64,000 nucleotides of DNA. It comes from Parahoeflea halophila. Lineage in GTDB: Bacteria > Pseudomonadota > Alphaproteobacteria > Rhizobiales > Rhizobiaceae. The notes under the pieces are model-generated. The model searched no databases, was not told where the DNA came from, and was given only the letters and a program-made list of their open reading frames with translations. The translations under genes and the position numbers were made by a program. The DNA lies in the NCBI RefSeq assembly GCF_900220985.1, contig NZ_OCPC01000005.1, forward strand, positions 186,001 to 250,000. The letters run 5' to 3'. Within the stretch, counting starts at the first letter, position 1, and each line of letters opens with the position of its first letter. Below, in pieces: positions 1-8,573 of the stretch.

Positions 1-1
1 C

Positions 2-703
2 GCCCGTTCTCCGCGATTTCAGTCGGGGTCCTGGGCTTCGGCATTTGCCCTGTTTGCCTATGCGGTGGCGTTTTCCTACGCTTATGTGGCGCTCGAGACC
101 GGGATCGGCGCGCTGATCCTGTTTGCCTGCGTACAGGCAACGATGATCGGCTGGGCGCTGAAGGAAGGCGACCGGCCATCATGGCTCGAATGGCTCGGGC
201 TTGCGACGGCCTTCGGCGCGTTCATCTGGCTGGTCTCCCCCGGGCTGTCGGCACCCGAACCCTGGGCGGCGGCGCTGATGGCGGTATCCGGTGTCGCCTG
301 GGGCGCCTATTCGCTGCGTGGCCGCGGCCTGCCCGACCCACTCAAGGCGACAGCCGACAATTTCGTGCGATCGAGCGTCTTCCTGATTCCGCTCGGAGCA
401 ATTGTGCTGCTCACCGGAGAGGCCGCTCACTCCAGCGGACGCGGTGCGGTTCTCGCCGCAATCTCGGGCGCAGTGACATCCGGCCTCGGCTATGCCCTTT
501 GGTACCGCGTGCTCAGGCAGATCGGCGCCACGCAAGGGGCGATCGTGCAACTGACGGTGCCGGTCATTGCTGCAGTTGGCGGCACGCTGTTTGCGGCCGA
601 AGGCTGGAGCTTGCGGCTGGTGGTGTCATCGCTGCTGATCCTTGGCGGCGTGGCAGTGGCGATCCTGGCCAAGCAGCACCGCACCCGCAGGCGGGCCGGC
701 TAG
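2..703 (+). CDS. EamA/DMT-family transporter, 3' part
   Basis: This is the C-terminal part of a drug/metabolite transporter superfamily permease of the inner membrane. The frame is open to the left window edge, so the start is missing. A GTG at 65 is an internal codon rather than a convincing start. The protein is a run of hydrophobic helices separated by short charged loops and includes the second EamA repeat, with the family-typical pattern around LGYALWYRVLRQIGATQGA followed by a helix of Val/Pro/Ile. A basic tail (HRTRRRAG) ends it. The substrate cannot be read from sequence. Its stop overlaps the stop of the convergent gene at 700. Confidence 0.85.
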   Translation, partial: ARSPRFQSGSWASAFALFAYAVAFSYAYVALETGIGALILFACVQATMIGWALKEGDRPSWLEWLGLATAFGAFIWLVSPGLSAPEPWAAALMAVSGVAWGAYSLRGRGLPDPLKATADNFVRSSVFLIPLGAIVLLTGEAAHSSGRGAVLAAISGAVTSGLGYALWYRVLRQIGATQGAIVQLTVPVIAAVGGTLFAAEGWSLRLVVSSLLILGGVAVAILAKQHRTRRRAG

Positions 704-1045
704 CGTTTCCTGCGCAACTTGTAGGTCAGTGCCAGCGCGATGCAGTGGGCCAGCGCCAGGCGATCGGGCTCCTCCTTTGCGCTAACCACGATGGCACGGT
801 TGCCTTCGTATGTCAGCGCATCGGGATACAGCCCGCGGAATTCCTCGACCAGATTGGTGTGGCAGATGAACATCATCGCCGCATTGCCATCAGGGCGCGG
901 CTGAATCCGGACCGTGCTGCCCGATGTTGCGCTTGGCCGGGGTAAAACTCTGTTCGCCCCATTTGAGGCTCTCCTCCAGCGGCCCGATTTCCGGCCTCTC
1001 CGCTGCGACCTCGTGGATCAGGGCCTTGAGCTCATCCGGCGTCAT
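700..1045 (-). pseudogene. DUF1801-family protein, frameshifted
   Basis: Reading the minus strand from the ATG at 1045 gives MTPDELKALIHEVAAERP and then a LKWGEQSFTP segment typical of DUF1801 (YdhG-like) proteins. The frame then runs into a stop after KRNIG. Removing one base from the CCC run at 920-922 restores continuous homology (STVRIQPRPDGNAAMMF, then a segment ending TYKLRRKR) down to the stop at 700, giving the usual family length of about 115 residues. The ATG overlaps the stop of the upstream tag gene (ATGA), so the two were built as a coupled pair. It is either a recent pseudogene or a single-base sequencing error. Function of the family is unknown. Confidence 0.75.
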
Positions 1046-1677
1046 GTCGGACGCACGAACTCGTTGCGCAATGCCTCGACCTCGGCACGGCAGCAGCAGC
1101 CTTCGAGATGGTCGTTGACCAGCCCCATGGCCTGCATGAAGGCGTAGACCGTCGTCGGGCCGACAAAGCTCCAGCCGCGTTTCTTGAGGTCCTTGGAAAT
1201 GCGGGTCGAAACGGCCGTGGTCGGATTGGCCATCAGGGTTGCATAGTCCACCACCGCCGGCCGCTCATCCGGACCAGGCTCATGGGGCCAGAAATAGGCC
1301 GCGAGCGAGCCGAATTCGTCGACCATTTCAATGGCGCGTTTGGCGTTGTTGATGGTGGAGGCAATCTTGCCGCGATGACGGATGATACCCTTGTCCGCCA
1401 CCAGCCTCTCGATGTCCGCCTCATCGAAGAGCGCCACCTTGCGAAAATCAAATGCGGCAAAGCCGGCACGAAAGTTCTCGCGCTTGCGCAGGATGGTGAG
1501 CCAGGACAGCCCGGCCTGAAACCCCTCAAGACAGATCTTTTCGAACAGCCTTATGTCATCGGTCACCGGGCGGCCCCACTCGGCATCGTGGTAAGCCAGA
1601 TAATCGGGCAGATCGCCCGGCCAGAAGCAGCGAGTGCGGCCATCCTCGCCCGTGATAAGGCCGTTCTCATGCGCCAT
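1042..1677 (-). CDS. tag: DNA-3-methyladenine glycosylase I
   Basis: Base-excision repair glycosylase that removes 3-methyladenine from alkylated DNA. At 211 residues it is close to the family norm when started at the ATG at 1677 (MAHENGLITGEDG). The frame is open further upstream, but that stretch has no family similarity. Visible family features are the N-terminal RCFWPG and YHDAEWGRP motifs, the GLSWLTILRKRENFR segment carrying the catalytic Glu, and the C-terminal NDHLEGCCCR. These supply the Cys/His zinc ligands known in Tag. It overlaps the DUF1801 gene by four bases, suggesting translational coupling. Confidence 0.93.
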   Translation of the reverse strand: MAHENGLITGEDGRTRCFWPGDLPDYLAYHDAEWGRPVTDDIRLFEKICLEGFQAGLSWLTILRKRENFRAGFAAFDFRKVALFDEADIERLVADKGIIRHRGKIASTINNAKRAIEMVDEFGSLAAYFWPHEPGPDERPAVVDYATLMANPTTAVSTRISKDLKKRGWSFVGPTTVYAFMQAMGLVNDHLEGCCCRAEVEALRNEFVRPT

Positions 1678-1917
1678 TTTGCAGCTCGCTCTCGTGGTTA
1701 ATCGGGAATCGGAGGCAATTAAGCGGTCGTTCACCGCGTTTGGCAAGGCGGCGATAACCCTAAGAGGAGGTTTCGGGCGAAACCGGCTTTTGAGAGACCC
1801 GGATTCACCAATTGATTCCACCCCTGCCCCAGCATGGATCGTGGAAGGCAGATCGGTCCGCGCAGATCGCGCGGTGGCAGACTGTCGTGATCAGACGAAA
1901 GGTTTTTGGTGCGTCCG

Positions 1918-2685
1918 ATGAAACAACTTGCTCTCCTTTTGATGACCGGCGCGGCGCTGAGTCTGGCCGCATTCTCCGGCACCGCGAGCGCCGGCGAGCG
2001 TTACGGGCAACGGCCTCCGGTAGTGCTCAGCCCCGACCTGACCGCCCCCTGGGTGATGCAGCTTCGCGGCCAGGCAGCGCCACGCGGCGGCGTGGTCTAC
2101 AGGACCAAGCCCAAGGCTGTGCGGTCGGTTATCCGGCAACCGCGCACGCCACAGGTTCATCGGCGCCAGGTAACCAATGTGTCGCTTGCCGCACCGCGCG
2201 TAAAGCCGAAGCCGGCGGCCCAGATCGATCAACGGTTCCTGCCGCAGACCGTGGCTTATTCCGGCAGCGAGAAGCCTGGCACGATCATCATCAACACCAG
2301 TGAGCGCTATCTCTACCACGTCATGGCCAACGGACAGGCGCGACGCTACGGCGTGGGTGTGGGCAAGGAAGGCCATGCCTGGAGCGGCACCGAAAGGATC
2401 ACCCGCAAGGCGGAATGGCCGGATTGGCGTCCACCAGCAGAGATGATCAAGCGGGTGCGCGAGAAGGAAGGCCGGATCCTGCCGGCGCATATGAAGGGCG
2501 GGCCGGAAAACCCGCTCGGCGCCCGCGCACTCTATCTTGGCTCGACACTGTACCGGATCCACGGCACCAATCAGCCCTGGACCATCGGCAAGGCGGTTTC
2601 GTCCGGCTGCATCCGGATGCGCAACGAGGACGTGACCGAACTCTACGAGAACGCCAGAGTCGGCGCCAAGGTTATCGTGTTGTAA
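1918..2685 (+). CDS. YkuD-type L,D-transpeptidase (copy 1)
   Basis: Periplasmic enzyme expected to make 3-3 cross-links in peptidoglycan or to attach proteins to it. The ATG at 1918 follows a GAAAGG ribosome-binding site and opens a clear signal peptide (MKQLALLLMTGAALSLAAF, cleavage after ASA). A proline- and basic-rich linker of about 80 residues precedes the YkuD domain (residues about 115-255). The catalytic HGTNQPWTIG and SSGCIRM motifs are intact, with Cys as nucleophile. A TTG at 1906 is a less likely alternative start. The next gene is a paralogue with the same domain, and the two may be partly redundant. Confidence 0.92.
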   Translation: MKQLALLLMTGAALSLAAFSGTASAGERYGQRPPVVLSPDLTAPWVMQLRGQAAPRGGVVYRTKPKAVRSVIRQPRTPQVHRRQVTNVSLAAPRVKPKPAAQIDQRFLPQTVAYSGSEKPGTIIINTSERYLYHVMANGQARRYGVGVGKEGHAWSGTERITRKAEWPDWRPPAEMIKRVREKEGRILPAHMKGGPENPLGARALYLGSTLYRIHGTNQPWTIGKAVSSGCIRMRNEDVTELYENARVGAKVIVL

Positions 2686-2716
2686 CCAACGGTTGAACAC
2701 TTCGATACGGAAGCAA

Positions 2717-2750
2717 ACCCGGCCAGGTCCCTCGCCTGCGCCGGGTCTTT
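2717..2750 (+). terminator. Intrinsic terminator after L,D-transpeptidase 1
   Basis: ACCCGGC-CAGG, a seven-base loop, then CCTG-C-GCCGGGT form an 11-bp stem with one bulge, followed by CTTTCG. It lies 32 bases past the stop of the first L,D-transpeptidase. The T tract is short, so efficiency is uncertain. Confidence 0.6.
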
Positions 2751-2967
2751 CGTCTCAGGCAAGCAGATCATGCGAACAATCAGTCCGACGGTGCGAGATA
2801 AGATATTGATATGATTCAGACCAGTTGCGGCGAAAGTCATCCCTTCGCCAAGCGGCAGGCCGTATCAGCAAAACCGGAGGTCCGTTTACACGCCGTGAAA
2901 GGTTGATCACTGCGTTTTCAATGGTACCTTTGTAGCCAAGGGCCAAAACCATCAACGAGGGGACATC

Positions 2968-3681
2968 ATGACACGACGAGGATTTTCCACCCGATTTGCG
3001 GTCATCGCGGCCGGCGCATTGGCGCTGCTGATCGCGCCTGCACTGAAGGACGCATCGGCAATGCCGCGATCGACACTGGCAGCGGCGTCGCAGGGCGTAC
3101 TGCCGATCGTCCAGGTGGCGCAATCGAAGAAGCCGAAACCGGAGTTCATGCGCAAGAAGGTGCGGTTTCTCACCGACGAGAAACCCGGCACCATCATTGT
3201 CGATACGTCCACCAAGTATCTCTATTACGTTGAAGGCAACAACCGAGCGACACGCTATGGCGTCGGGGTCGGGCGCGAAGGCTTCGGCTGGTCTGGTACC
3301 GTGAAAGTCGGCCGCAAGGCTGAATGGCCGGACTGGCGTCCGCCAGCAAGCATGATTGCGCGGGAGCGCCGCAAGGGCCGCAAAATTCCACACTACATGA
3401 AAGGGGGGATCAACAATCCGCTCGGCGCGCGGGCGCTCTATCTCTACCGGGGTGGACGTGACACGATCTTCCGGATCCACGGTACCAACCAGCCCTGGAC
3501 CATTGGCCAGAACATGTCGTCAGGCTGCATCCGGATGATGAACAAGGATGTGAAACATCTCTACAAGCGCGCCGGTATCGGCTCCAAGGTGATTGTCATC
3601 GGACCGAACGGCCGGGGAGCGGACAAGCTCTATACCGACCGGGGAATGGATTTCTTCGGCACGCTGTTCGGGGGCAGCTGA
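2968..3681 (+). CDS. YkuD-type L,D-transpeptidase (copy 2)
   Basis: A second exported L,D-transpeptidase of 237 residues. GAGGGG precedes the ATG at 2968. The N-terminus (MTRRGFSTRFAVIAAGALAL) has two arginines before a hydrophobic core, and cleavage is likely after DASA. The YkuD domain keeps the KPGTIIVDT entry strand, IHGTNQPWTIG and MSSGCIRMMN with the catalytic Cys. Compared with copy 1 it has a shorter linker and a longer C-terminal tail ending in DFFGTLFGGS. Tandem paralogues are common in Hyphomicrobiales, whose polar growth uses many L,D cross-links. The terminator at 2717 suggests separate transcription. Confidence 0.92.
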   Translation: MTRRGFSTRFAVIAAGALALLIAPALKDASAMPRSTLAAASQGVLPIVQVAQSKKPKPEFMRKKVRFLTDEKPGTIIVDTSTKYLYYVEGNNRATRYGVGVGREGFGWSGTVKVGRKAEWPDWRPPASMIARERRKGRKIPHYMKGGINNPLGARALYLYRGGRDTIFRIHGTNQPWTIGQNMSSGCIRMMNKDVKHLYKRAGIGSKVIVIGPNGRGADKLYTDRGMDFFGTLFGGS

Positions 3682-3743
3682 GCAGCGACCTCTACATTTG
3701 AACGCGACATGCACTAGCTCCGGCACCAGCAAGAAACAAACGA

Positions 3744-3771
3744 AAAGGCAGCGGTCTCGGGCGCTGCCTTT
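3744..3771. terminator. Bidirectional intrinsic terminator
   Basis: A perfect 10-bp stem, AAAGGCAGCG / CGCTGCCTTT, with an eight-base loop sits between the convergent L,D-transpeptidase 2 and glcF genes. On the plus strand the stem runs into TTTC; on the minus strand it is followed by TTTTCGTTTG. It can therefore end transcription from both sides. Confidence 0.85.
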
Positions 3772-3810
3772 CTGCTGCCGACGGATCAGCCGCTATTCAG
3801 CAGCTTCCAA

Positions 3811-5127
3811 TCACACGGACTTGGCTGCGGGCAGCCCAGCAGGCTTGTTGCCGCCGTAGACCCAGTCCAGAAGTTCCACCGTGTGGATGATCGGTATGTC
3901 GGTGCCGCCCGCGATCTGGGTCATGCAGCCGATATTGCCGGTGGCGATGAGATCCGGCCTTGTCCGCTCGATGTTCTTCACCTTGCGATCACGCAGCGTA
4001 CGGGCGATCTCGGGCTGCATGATGTTGTAGGTTCCAGCCGAGCCGCAGCACAGGTGTCCTTCCGGCGGATCCTTGACGGTGAAGCCTGCCGCCTTCAAAA
4101 GCGTTTTCGGCTGGGTGGTGATCTTCTGGCCATGCTGCATCGAGCAGGCCGAATGATAGGCCACGACCAGATCGGCGCCATTCACCGGCGCAGGCATTTC
4201 GATGCCGGCGAGATATTCGGTGATGTCCTTGGCCAGCTCCGAAACACGTGTTGCCTTTTGCGCATAGGCCGGGTCCTCGCGCAGCATGTAGCCGTAATCC
4301 TTGATCGTGGTGCCGCAGCCCGAGGCGGTGATGATGATGGCGTCGAGCCCGCCATCGTCGATGGCCCGCGTCCAGGCATCGACATTCTTGCGCGCGGCCT
4401 CGAGCGCGTCATGCTCGCGGCCCATGTGATGCACCAGCGCACCGCAGCACCCCTCGCCCTCGGGCACCACCACCTCGACACCGATCCGATTGAGCAGCCT
4501 CACCGTTGCCTCATTGATGCCGGGCTTGAGCACCGGCTGGGCGCAGCCGGTCAGAATGGCGACACGCCCGCGCTTGTCCCCAGAGCCGGGATGGGAGCCG
4601 GGTTTTGAGACTTTCGAAGGCTCGGGCACGGATGCCGGCGCAAGCTCCAGCATCGCCGCCATCGGCTTCATCCCCGGCAGCGCCCTGAACAACGGTGCGA
4701 AGGGCCGTCCAAGGCGCGCTGCATAGAGAGAGGCGCGGAAGCGTCCGGGATAAGGCAGCACCATGGCCAGCAGGCCGCGGGTGATGCGGTTCATCAAGGG
4801 ACGCTTGTAGGTCTTTTCGATATGGGCGCGGGCGTGGTCGACCAGATGCATGTAATTGACGCCCGACGGACAAGTGGTCATGCAGGACAGGCAGGACAGG
4901 CAGCGGTCGATGTGGGTTACCACCTTCTCATCGGCGGGACGGTTGTTTTCGAGCATGTCCTTGATCAGGTAGATCCGGCCGCGCGGGCTGTCGAGTTCGT
5001 TGCCGAGCGTCACATAGGTCGGACAGGTCGCGGTGCAGAAACCGCAATGCACACATTTCCTGAGGATCTTCTCGGATTCGGCGACACCGGGATCGGCCAG
5101 CTGCTCGGCGGTAAAATTGGTCTGCAT
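3811..5127 (-). CDS. glcF: Glycolate oxidase iron-sulfur subunit
   Basis: Electron-transfer subunit of the membrane-associated GlcDEF complex that oxidises glycolate to glyoxylate. The protein has 438 residues. Two [4Fe-4S] motifs lie near the N-terminus: C25-x2-C28-x2-C31-x3-C35 and C76-x2-C79-x2-C82-x3-C86. Two CCG domains follow (GEGCCGALVHH at about 225, GHLCCGSAGTYN at about 365), as in GlcF. It is the last gene of a minus-strand operon headed by glcD; 83 bases separate it from the small membrane-protein gene upstream. A bidirectional terminator lies just past its stop. Confidence 0.95.
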   Translation of the reverse strand: MQTNFTAEQLADPGVAESEKILRKCVHCGFCTATCPTYVTLGNELDSPRGRIYLIKDMLENNRPADEKVVTHIDRCLSCLSCMTTCPSGVNYMHLVDHARAHIEKTYKRPLMNRITRGLLAMVLPYPGRFRASLYAARLGRPFAPLFRALPGMKPMAAMLELAPASVPEPSKVSKPGSHPGSGDKRGRVAILTGCAQPVLKPGINEATVRLLNRIGVEVVVPEGEGCCGALVHHMGREHDALEAARKNVDAWTRAIDDGGLDAIIITASGCGTTIKDYGYMLREDPAYAQKATRVSELAKDITEYLAGIEMPAPVNGADLVVAYHSACSMQHGQKITTQPKTLLKAAGFTVKDPPEGHLCCGSAGTYNIMQPEIARTLRDRKVKNIERTRPDLIATGNIGCMTQIAGGTDIPIIHTVELLDWVYGGNKPAGLPAAKSV

Positions 5128-5210
5128 GTCGCGATGTCCCTGGAAGTCTCAATTGTTCGGCAGGCCAGGCCGCCCCGGCCCGCAATTAGCGCGGCTTGTG
5201 CCGGCGGCTC

Positions 5211-5588
5211 TCAAAGCAGCCAGCTTTGAGGATTGGTGATGGCTTCGTTGCGGCCCAGTTTCTGCAGCCCGACGATGGTTCGAATGATGACCCAGAGCGC
5301 CACGAGGGGCATCAAAAGCATGCCGATCATGACAATCATCAGCACGCCGCTGGTCAGCGCGCCAAGCAGGCCGAGCCAGAAGGTGCGGATCGCCCAGGTG
5401 TAGTGGCTTTCGATCCAGGCTGCGGATTTGCCGCGGTTGAGATGCGCAAGCACGATCCCGACGATGCCGGTGATGCCGATGACGAAACTCGCCAGATAAA
5501 GCACGTAGATGACCTGCATATTGGTCTTGCCGGGTTCGAGCCAGCGGTCGGTCTGGCGCCTCTCGGGGGTTTGATCGGGGTTGGTCAT
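5211..5588 (-). CDS. Small DUF4870-like membrane protein in glc operon
   Basis: A 125-residue inner-membrane protein. A hydrophilic N-terminus (about 23 residues) is followed by a helix at about 24-48 and two closely spaced helices at about 67-105. An exposed loop between them carries NRGKSAAWIESHYTWAIRTFW. The pattern resembles DUF4870-type proteins of unknown role. It lies between glcE and glcF on the same strand with short gaps, so it is probably co-transcribed with glycolate oxidase. A membrane anchor or quinone-facing partner for the soluble subunits is possible, but nothing in the sequence proves it. Confidence 0.75.
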   Translation of the reverse strand: MTNPDQTPERRQTDRWLEPGKTNMQVIYVLYLASFVIGITGIVGIVLAHLNRGKSAAWIESHYTWAIRTFWLGLLGALTSGVLMIVMIGMLLMPLVALWVIIRTIVGLQKLGRNEAITNPQSWLL

Positions 5589-5642
5589 TGCCTGCTCCTG
5601 TGTGTCGGTACGATCAGCGTGTTGCCAAGGTCCGTGATGCTA

Positions 5643-6860
5643 TCACATGCCTGCCGTCATGCGACCGGGATTGAGCACGCCTGCGGGATCGAACTGGTCT
5701 TTGATGCGCCGTGCCAGGGCTTCCAGCGGCTTGGGCTGCGGTTCGAATACGGGAACCGACGCGCGGGTTGCGGCATCGGCCCTGATGAGGGTGGCATGAC
5801 CGCCGCCAAGCACCTTGATGTATTGCCGGACCAGATCGGCTTCCGGATCGGCTTCCATGCGCAGCCAGACGAGACCGCCCTGCCAGTCGTAGAAGGCATC
5901 AACGCCGGTCTTGAGCCTTAGGGCAGCAACCAGTTGATGTCCCGCGGACGGCGCCACCGAGACCCTCCAGACCGGCTTCATGGTGCCGTCAGCAAACGGG
6001 ATGACGTCACGGATCTCGCGCCACAGGTCCTGGGATGCCTGTGCTTCCAGCACCGAGACCGTACCGCGACGGGCCATTTCGGCGACCAATCGTTCACTGC
6101 GGACATCAACCGACGGCGTCAGCCCTTCGAGACGGAGGACTGTGGCGGGACCGCCCTTGAGGCTGCCGCCTGCGAATTTGTGTATGACGCTTTCAGGCAG
6201 ATGCGCAGCACCGGAGACCTCGACCGACATGGCGAGTGCTGCCGCCATGGCTTCGGCGGCTTCGGCATCGTTGAGCCCGGAGACCACAATGGTCACCGCC
6301 GTCTCCGGTCTCGGCAGCACCTTGAAGGTGACTTCGGACATGACACCGAGCGTGCCCCATGAGCCGGCCATCAGCTTAACCAGGTCGAGGCCGGTCACAT
6401 TCTTCATCACCCGGCCGCCACTCTTGACAATTTCACCTGTGCCGTTGACGAAGCGGACACCGAGCAGATTGTCGCGCGCGGCACCGGCCGAAATGCGGCG
6501 CGGGCCGGAGACGTTGGCTGCAAAAACGCCACCGATGGTCGGCTCGCCGGTGGCACCCAGAAGCGGCCGGTGGTCCATCGGCTCGAAGGTCAGCATCTGG
6601 TTGTTTTCCGCCAGCGCCGACTCGATCTCGGCAAGCGGCGTACCGGCGCGGGCCGCCATCACCAGTTCGGATGGGTCGTAATTGGTGATGCCGGTCAGTT
6701 TTGCGAGTGACAAGGCAGATGCCGATTGCGAAGGCCGGCCAAGACCCAGCCTTGTGCCGCCGCCCCTCACCTCGACCGACAGGTTGGAGGCTTTCGCATC
6801 GGCAACAATACGCGCAACGTCATCTTCGGTTTCGGGATACTGAATATCGACCGCGCTCAT
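5643..6860 (-). CDS. glcE: Glycolate oxidase FAD-binding subunit
   Basis: The second flavoprotein subunit of glycolate oxidase, 405 residues. The N-terminal half is a PCMH-type FAD domain (ETEDDVARIVADAKA, VRGGGTRLGLGRP, PTIGGVFAANVSGPRRIS, VKSGGRVMKNVTGLDL). The C-terminus ends with FDPAGVLNPGRM, the usual ending of this flavoprotein family. GlcE is shorter than GlcD and lacks its C-terminal oxidase domain, as expected. Its ATG overlaps the glcD stop (ATGA at 6857-6860), indicating translational coupling. Confidence 0.94.
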   Translation of the reverse strand: MSAVDIQYPETEDDVARIVADAKASNLSVEVRGGGTRLGLGRPSQSASALSLAKLTGITNYDPSELVMAARAGTPLAEIESALAENNQMLTFEPMDHRPLLGATGEPTIGGVFAANVSGPRRISAGAARDNLLGVRFVNGTGEIVKSGGRVMKNVTGLDLVKLMAGSWGTLGVMSEVTFKVLPRPETAVTIVVSGLNDAEAAEAMAAALAMSVEVSGAAHLPESVIHKFAGGSLKGGPATVLRLEGLTPSVDVRSERLVAEMARRGTVSVLEAQASQDLWREIRDVIPFADGTMKPVWRVSVAPSAGHQLVAALRLKTGVDAFYDWQGGLVWLRMEADPEADLVRQYIKVLGGGHATLIRADAATRASVPVFEPQPKPLEALARRIKDQFDPAGVLNPGRMTAGM

Positions 6861-8341
6861 GCTGCTGTCTTCCCGGTCTCAGGCACAGTCTGGTTGCCCG
6901 GCTGCGAACCGTTCCTGCCATCGAGCGGGAACACCTTGGAGGGATTGAGGATCCATTTCGGATCGAATGCCGCACGCACCCGCATCTGCTGGGCAAGGTC
7001 AACATCGGAATACTGATGGCGCATGAGATCGCGCTTTTCGATACCCACGCCATGTTCTCCGGTCAGGCAACCGCCGGCGTCAACACAAAGCTTGAGAATG
7101 TCGTTGCCGGCCATTTCCGCCTTCAGGCTTTCTTCCGGATCGTTGGCATCGAACAGGATCAGCGGATGCATGTTGCCGTCACCGGCGTGAAACACATTGG
7201 CGACGCGCAATCCGTAGCGATCGATGATCTCGCTGGTTTTTTCAAGCACATGGGACAATTGCCCAAGCGGCACGGTGCCGTCCATGCAGATATAATCCGC
7301 AATCCGGCCGGTGGCGCCAAACGCCGACTTGCGGCCTTTCCAGATCAGCGCCGCTTCGGTGGCGGACTGGCTTTCCTTGATGGTCTTGACGCCGTGCTTG
7401 CGCGCAATCTCGATGATGCGCTCCAACATGGCATCCATCTCGGCCTCGGAACCCTCGACCTCGACGATCAGAAGCGCCTCGACATCCATCGGGTAACCCG
7501 CCTGGGCGAAAGCTTCGCAAATCTCGATGGCCGGCTTGTCCATGAATTCGATGGCGACCGGGATGATGCCCGCGCCGATAATGTCAGTGACGCAGGCGCC
7601 GGCAGCGACTGAACTTTCGAAACCGAACAGTACCGGGCGGGCGCCTTCGGGCTTGGCGATGAGCCTGACAGTCGCTTCGGTGACGATGCCGAGCTGGCCC
7701 TCGGATCCGCAGATCAGGCCAAGCAGGTCGTAGCCAGCCGCATCCAGCGCCTTGCCGCCGATCTCGACGATGGAGCCGTCGAACATGACCATCTTGACTC
7801 CCATCAGATTGTTGGTGGTGACACCGTATTTGAGGCAATGGGCCCCGCCGGAGTTCATGCCGATATTGCCGCCGATGGTGCAGGCGAGCTGCGAACTGGG
7901 ATCGGGTGCATAGAAGAAACCGTCGGCATCCACGGCCTGGCTGATCGAGATGTTGGTCACGCCCGCCTGAACGATTGCGGCACGGTTGGGCAGATCGACC
8001 TCGAGGATCCGGTTCATCTTGGACACGCCAATAACAACGGCATCCTCCTGCGGGATCGCGCCACCGGACAACGAAGTGCCGGCGCCGCGCGGGATGACAG
8101 GGATGGCATTGTCATTGCAATATTTGAGAACGGCAGCGACCTGCGCCGTGGTTTCAGGCAAGACGACGGCCAAGGGCATGCGCCGGTAGGAAACAAATGC
8201 GTCCGTGTCAAACGGCACCAGTTCGCGCTCTTCGGTGATCAGGCAGCCTTCGGGAAGCAGTTCCGCAAGGTCGGCAATGATTGCAGGACGGCGCTCAATG
8301 ACTGCCTGGTCAGGTTGCTGAAACGCGATCAATTCCGACAT
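6857..8341 (-). CDS. glcD: Glycolate oxidase subunit GlcD
   Basis: Catalytic flavoprotein subunit that oxidises glycolate (and often D-lactate), passing electrons to GlcF. I choose the ATG at 8341 because AGGGAGGA precedes it at good spacing; the frame continues 30 bases upstream. The 494 residues carry an FAD-binding type 4 domain (PRGAGTSLSGGAIP, GNIGMNSGGAHCLKYG) and a C-terminal FAD-linked oxidase domain with FHAGDGNMHPLILFD and GEHGVGIEKRDLM. It is the first gene of glcD-glcE-membrane protein-glcF and is divergent from a LysR gene 232 bases away. Confidence 0.95.
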   Translation of the reverse strand: MSELIAFQQPDQAVIERRPAIIADLAELLPEGCLITEERELVPFDTDAFVSYRRMPLAVVLPETTAQVAAVLKYCNDNAIPVIPRGAGTSLSGGAIPQEDAVVIGVSKMNRILEVDLPNRAAIVQAGVTNISISQAVDADGFFYAPDPSSQLACTIGGNIGMNSGGAHCLKYGVTTNNLMGVKMVMFDGSIVEIGGKALDAAGYDLLGLICGSEGQLGIVTEATVRLIAKPEGARPVLFGFESSVAAGACVTDIIGAGIIPVAIEFMDKPAIEICEAFAQAGYPMDVEALLIVEVEGSEAEMDAMLERIIEIARKHGVKTIKESQSATEAALIWKGRKSAFGATGRIADYICMDGTVPLGQLSHVLEKTSEIIDRYGLRVANVFHAGDGNMHPLILFDANDPEESLKAEMAGNDILKLCVDAGGCLTGEHGVGIEKRDLMRHQYSDVDLAQQMRVRAAFDPKWILNPSKVFPLDGRNGSQPGNQTVPETGKTAA

Positions 8342-8396
8342 GACATCCTCCCTTGCCCGTCCCATGCCCAAGATAGAGTGGCAAACGGGCTGAAAC

Positions 8397-8415
8397 TGGT
8401 ATTATTTATTTACCA
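8397..8415. promoter_or_regulatory. AT-rich dyad in glcD-lysR intergenic region
   Basis: TGGTA-N9-TACCA is a perfect 5-bp dyad with an AT-only centre, 56 bases upstream of the glcD start. It sits where a regulator could cover the glc promoter. A similar 19-bp element (TGG-N13-CCA, AT-rich) lies at 9671-9689 before the FadR-type gene. Binding by either nearby regulator is inferred only. Confidence 0.45.
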
Positions 8416-8573
8416 CTTTCTTCATGGAACGGCAATCTTGAATTGGCTAAACCGTGCCAGCAGCCCCTATCTATTGCGGCCACGCCTGCTCGGCTTTTGT
8501 ACAATAATGATCTACATGCGCACCATGCGCGTACTGGTATCAGTGAAGCTCCAATAGAGAGAACCCATTCAGC

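Noticed and set aside
3883-4608. Long plus-strand reading frame opposite glcF
   Set aside because: It is antisense to a clear GlcF gene, has no ribosome-binding site and no recognisable similarity; long antisense frames are expected at this GC content.
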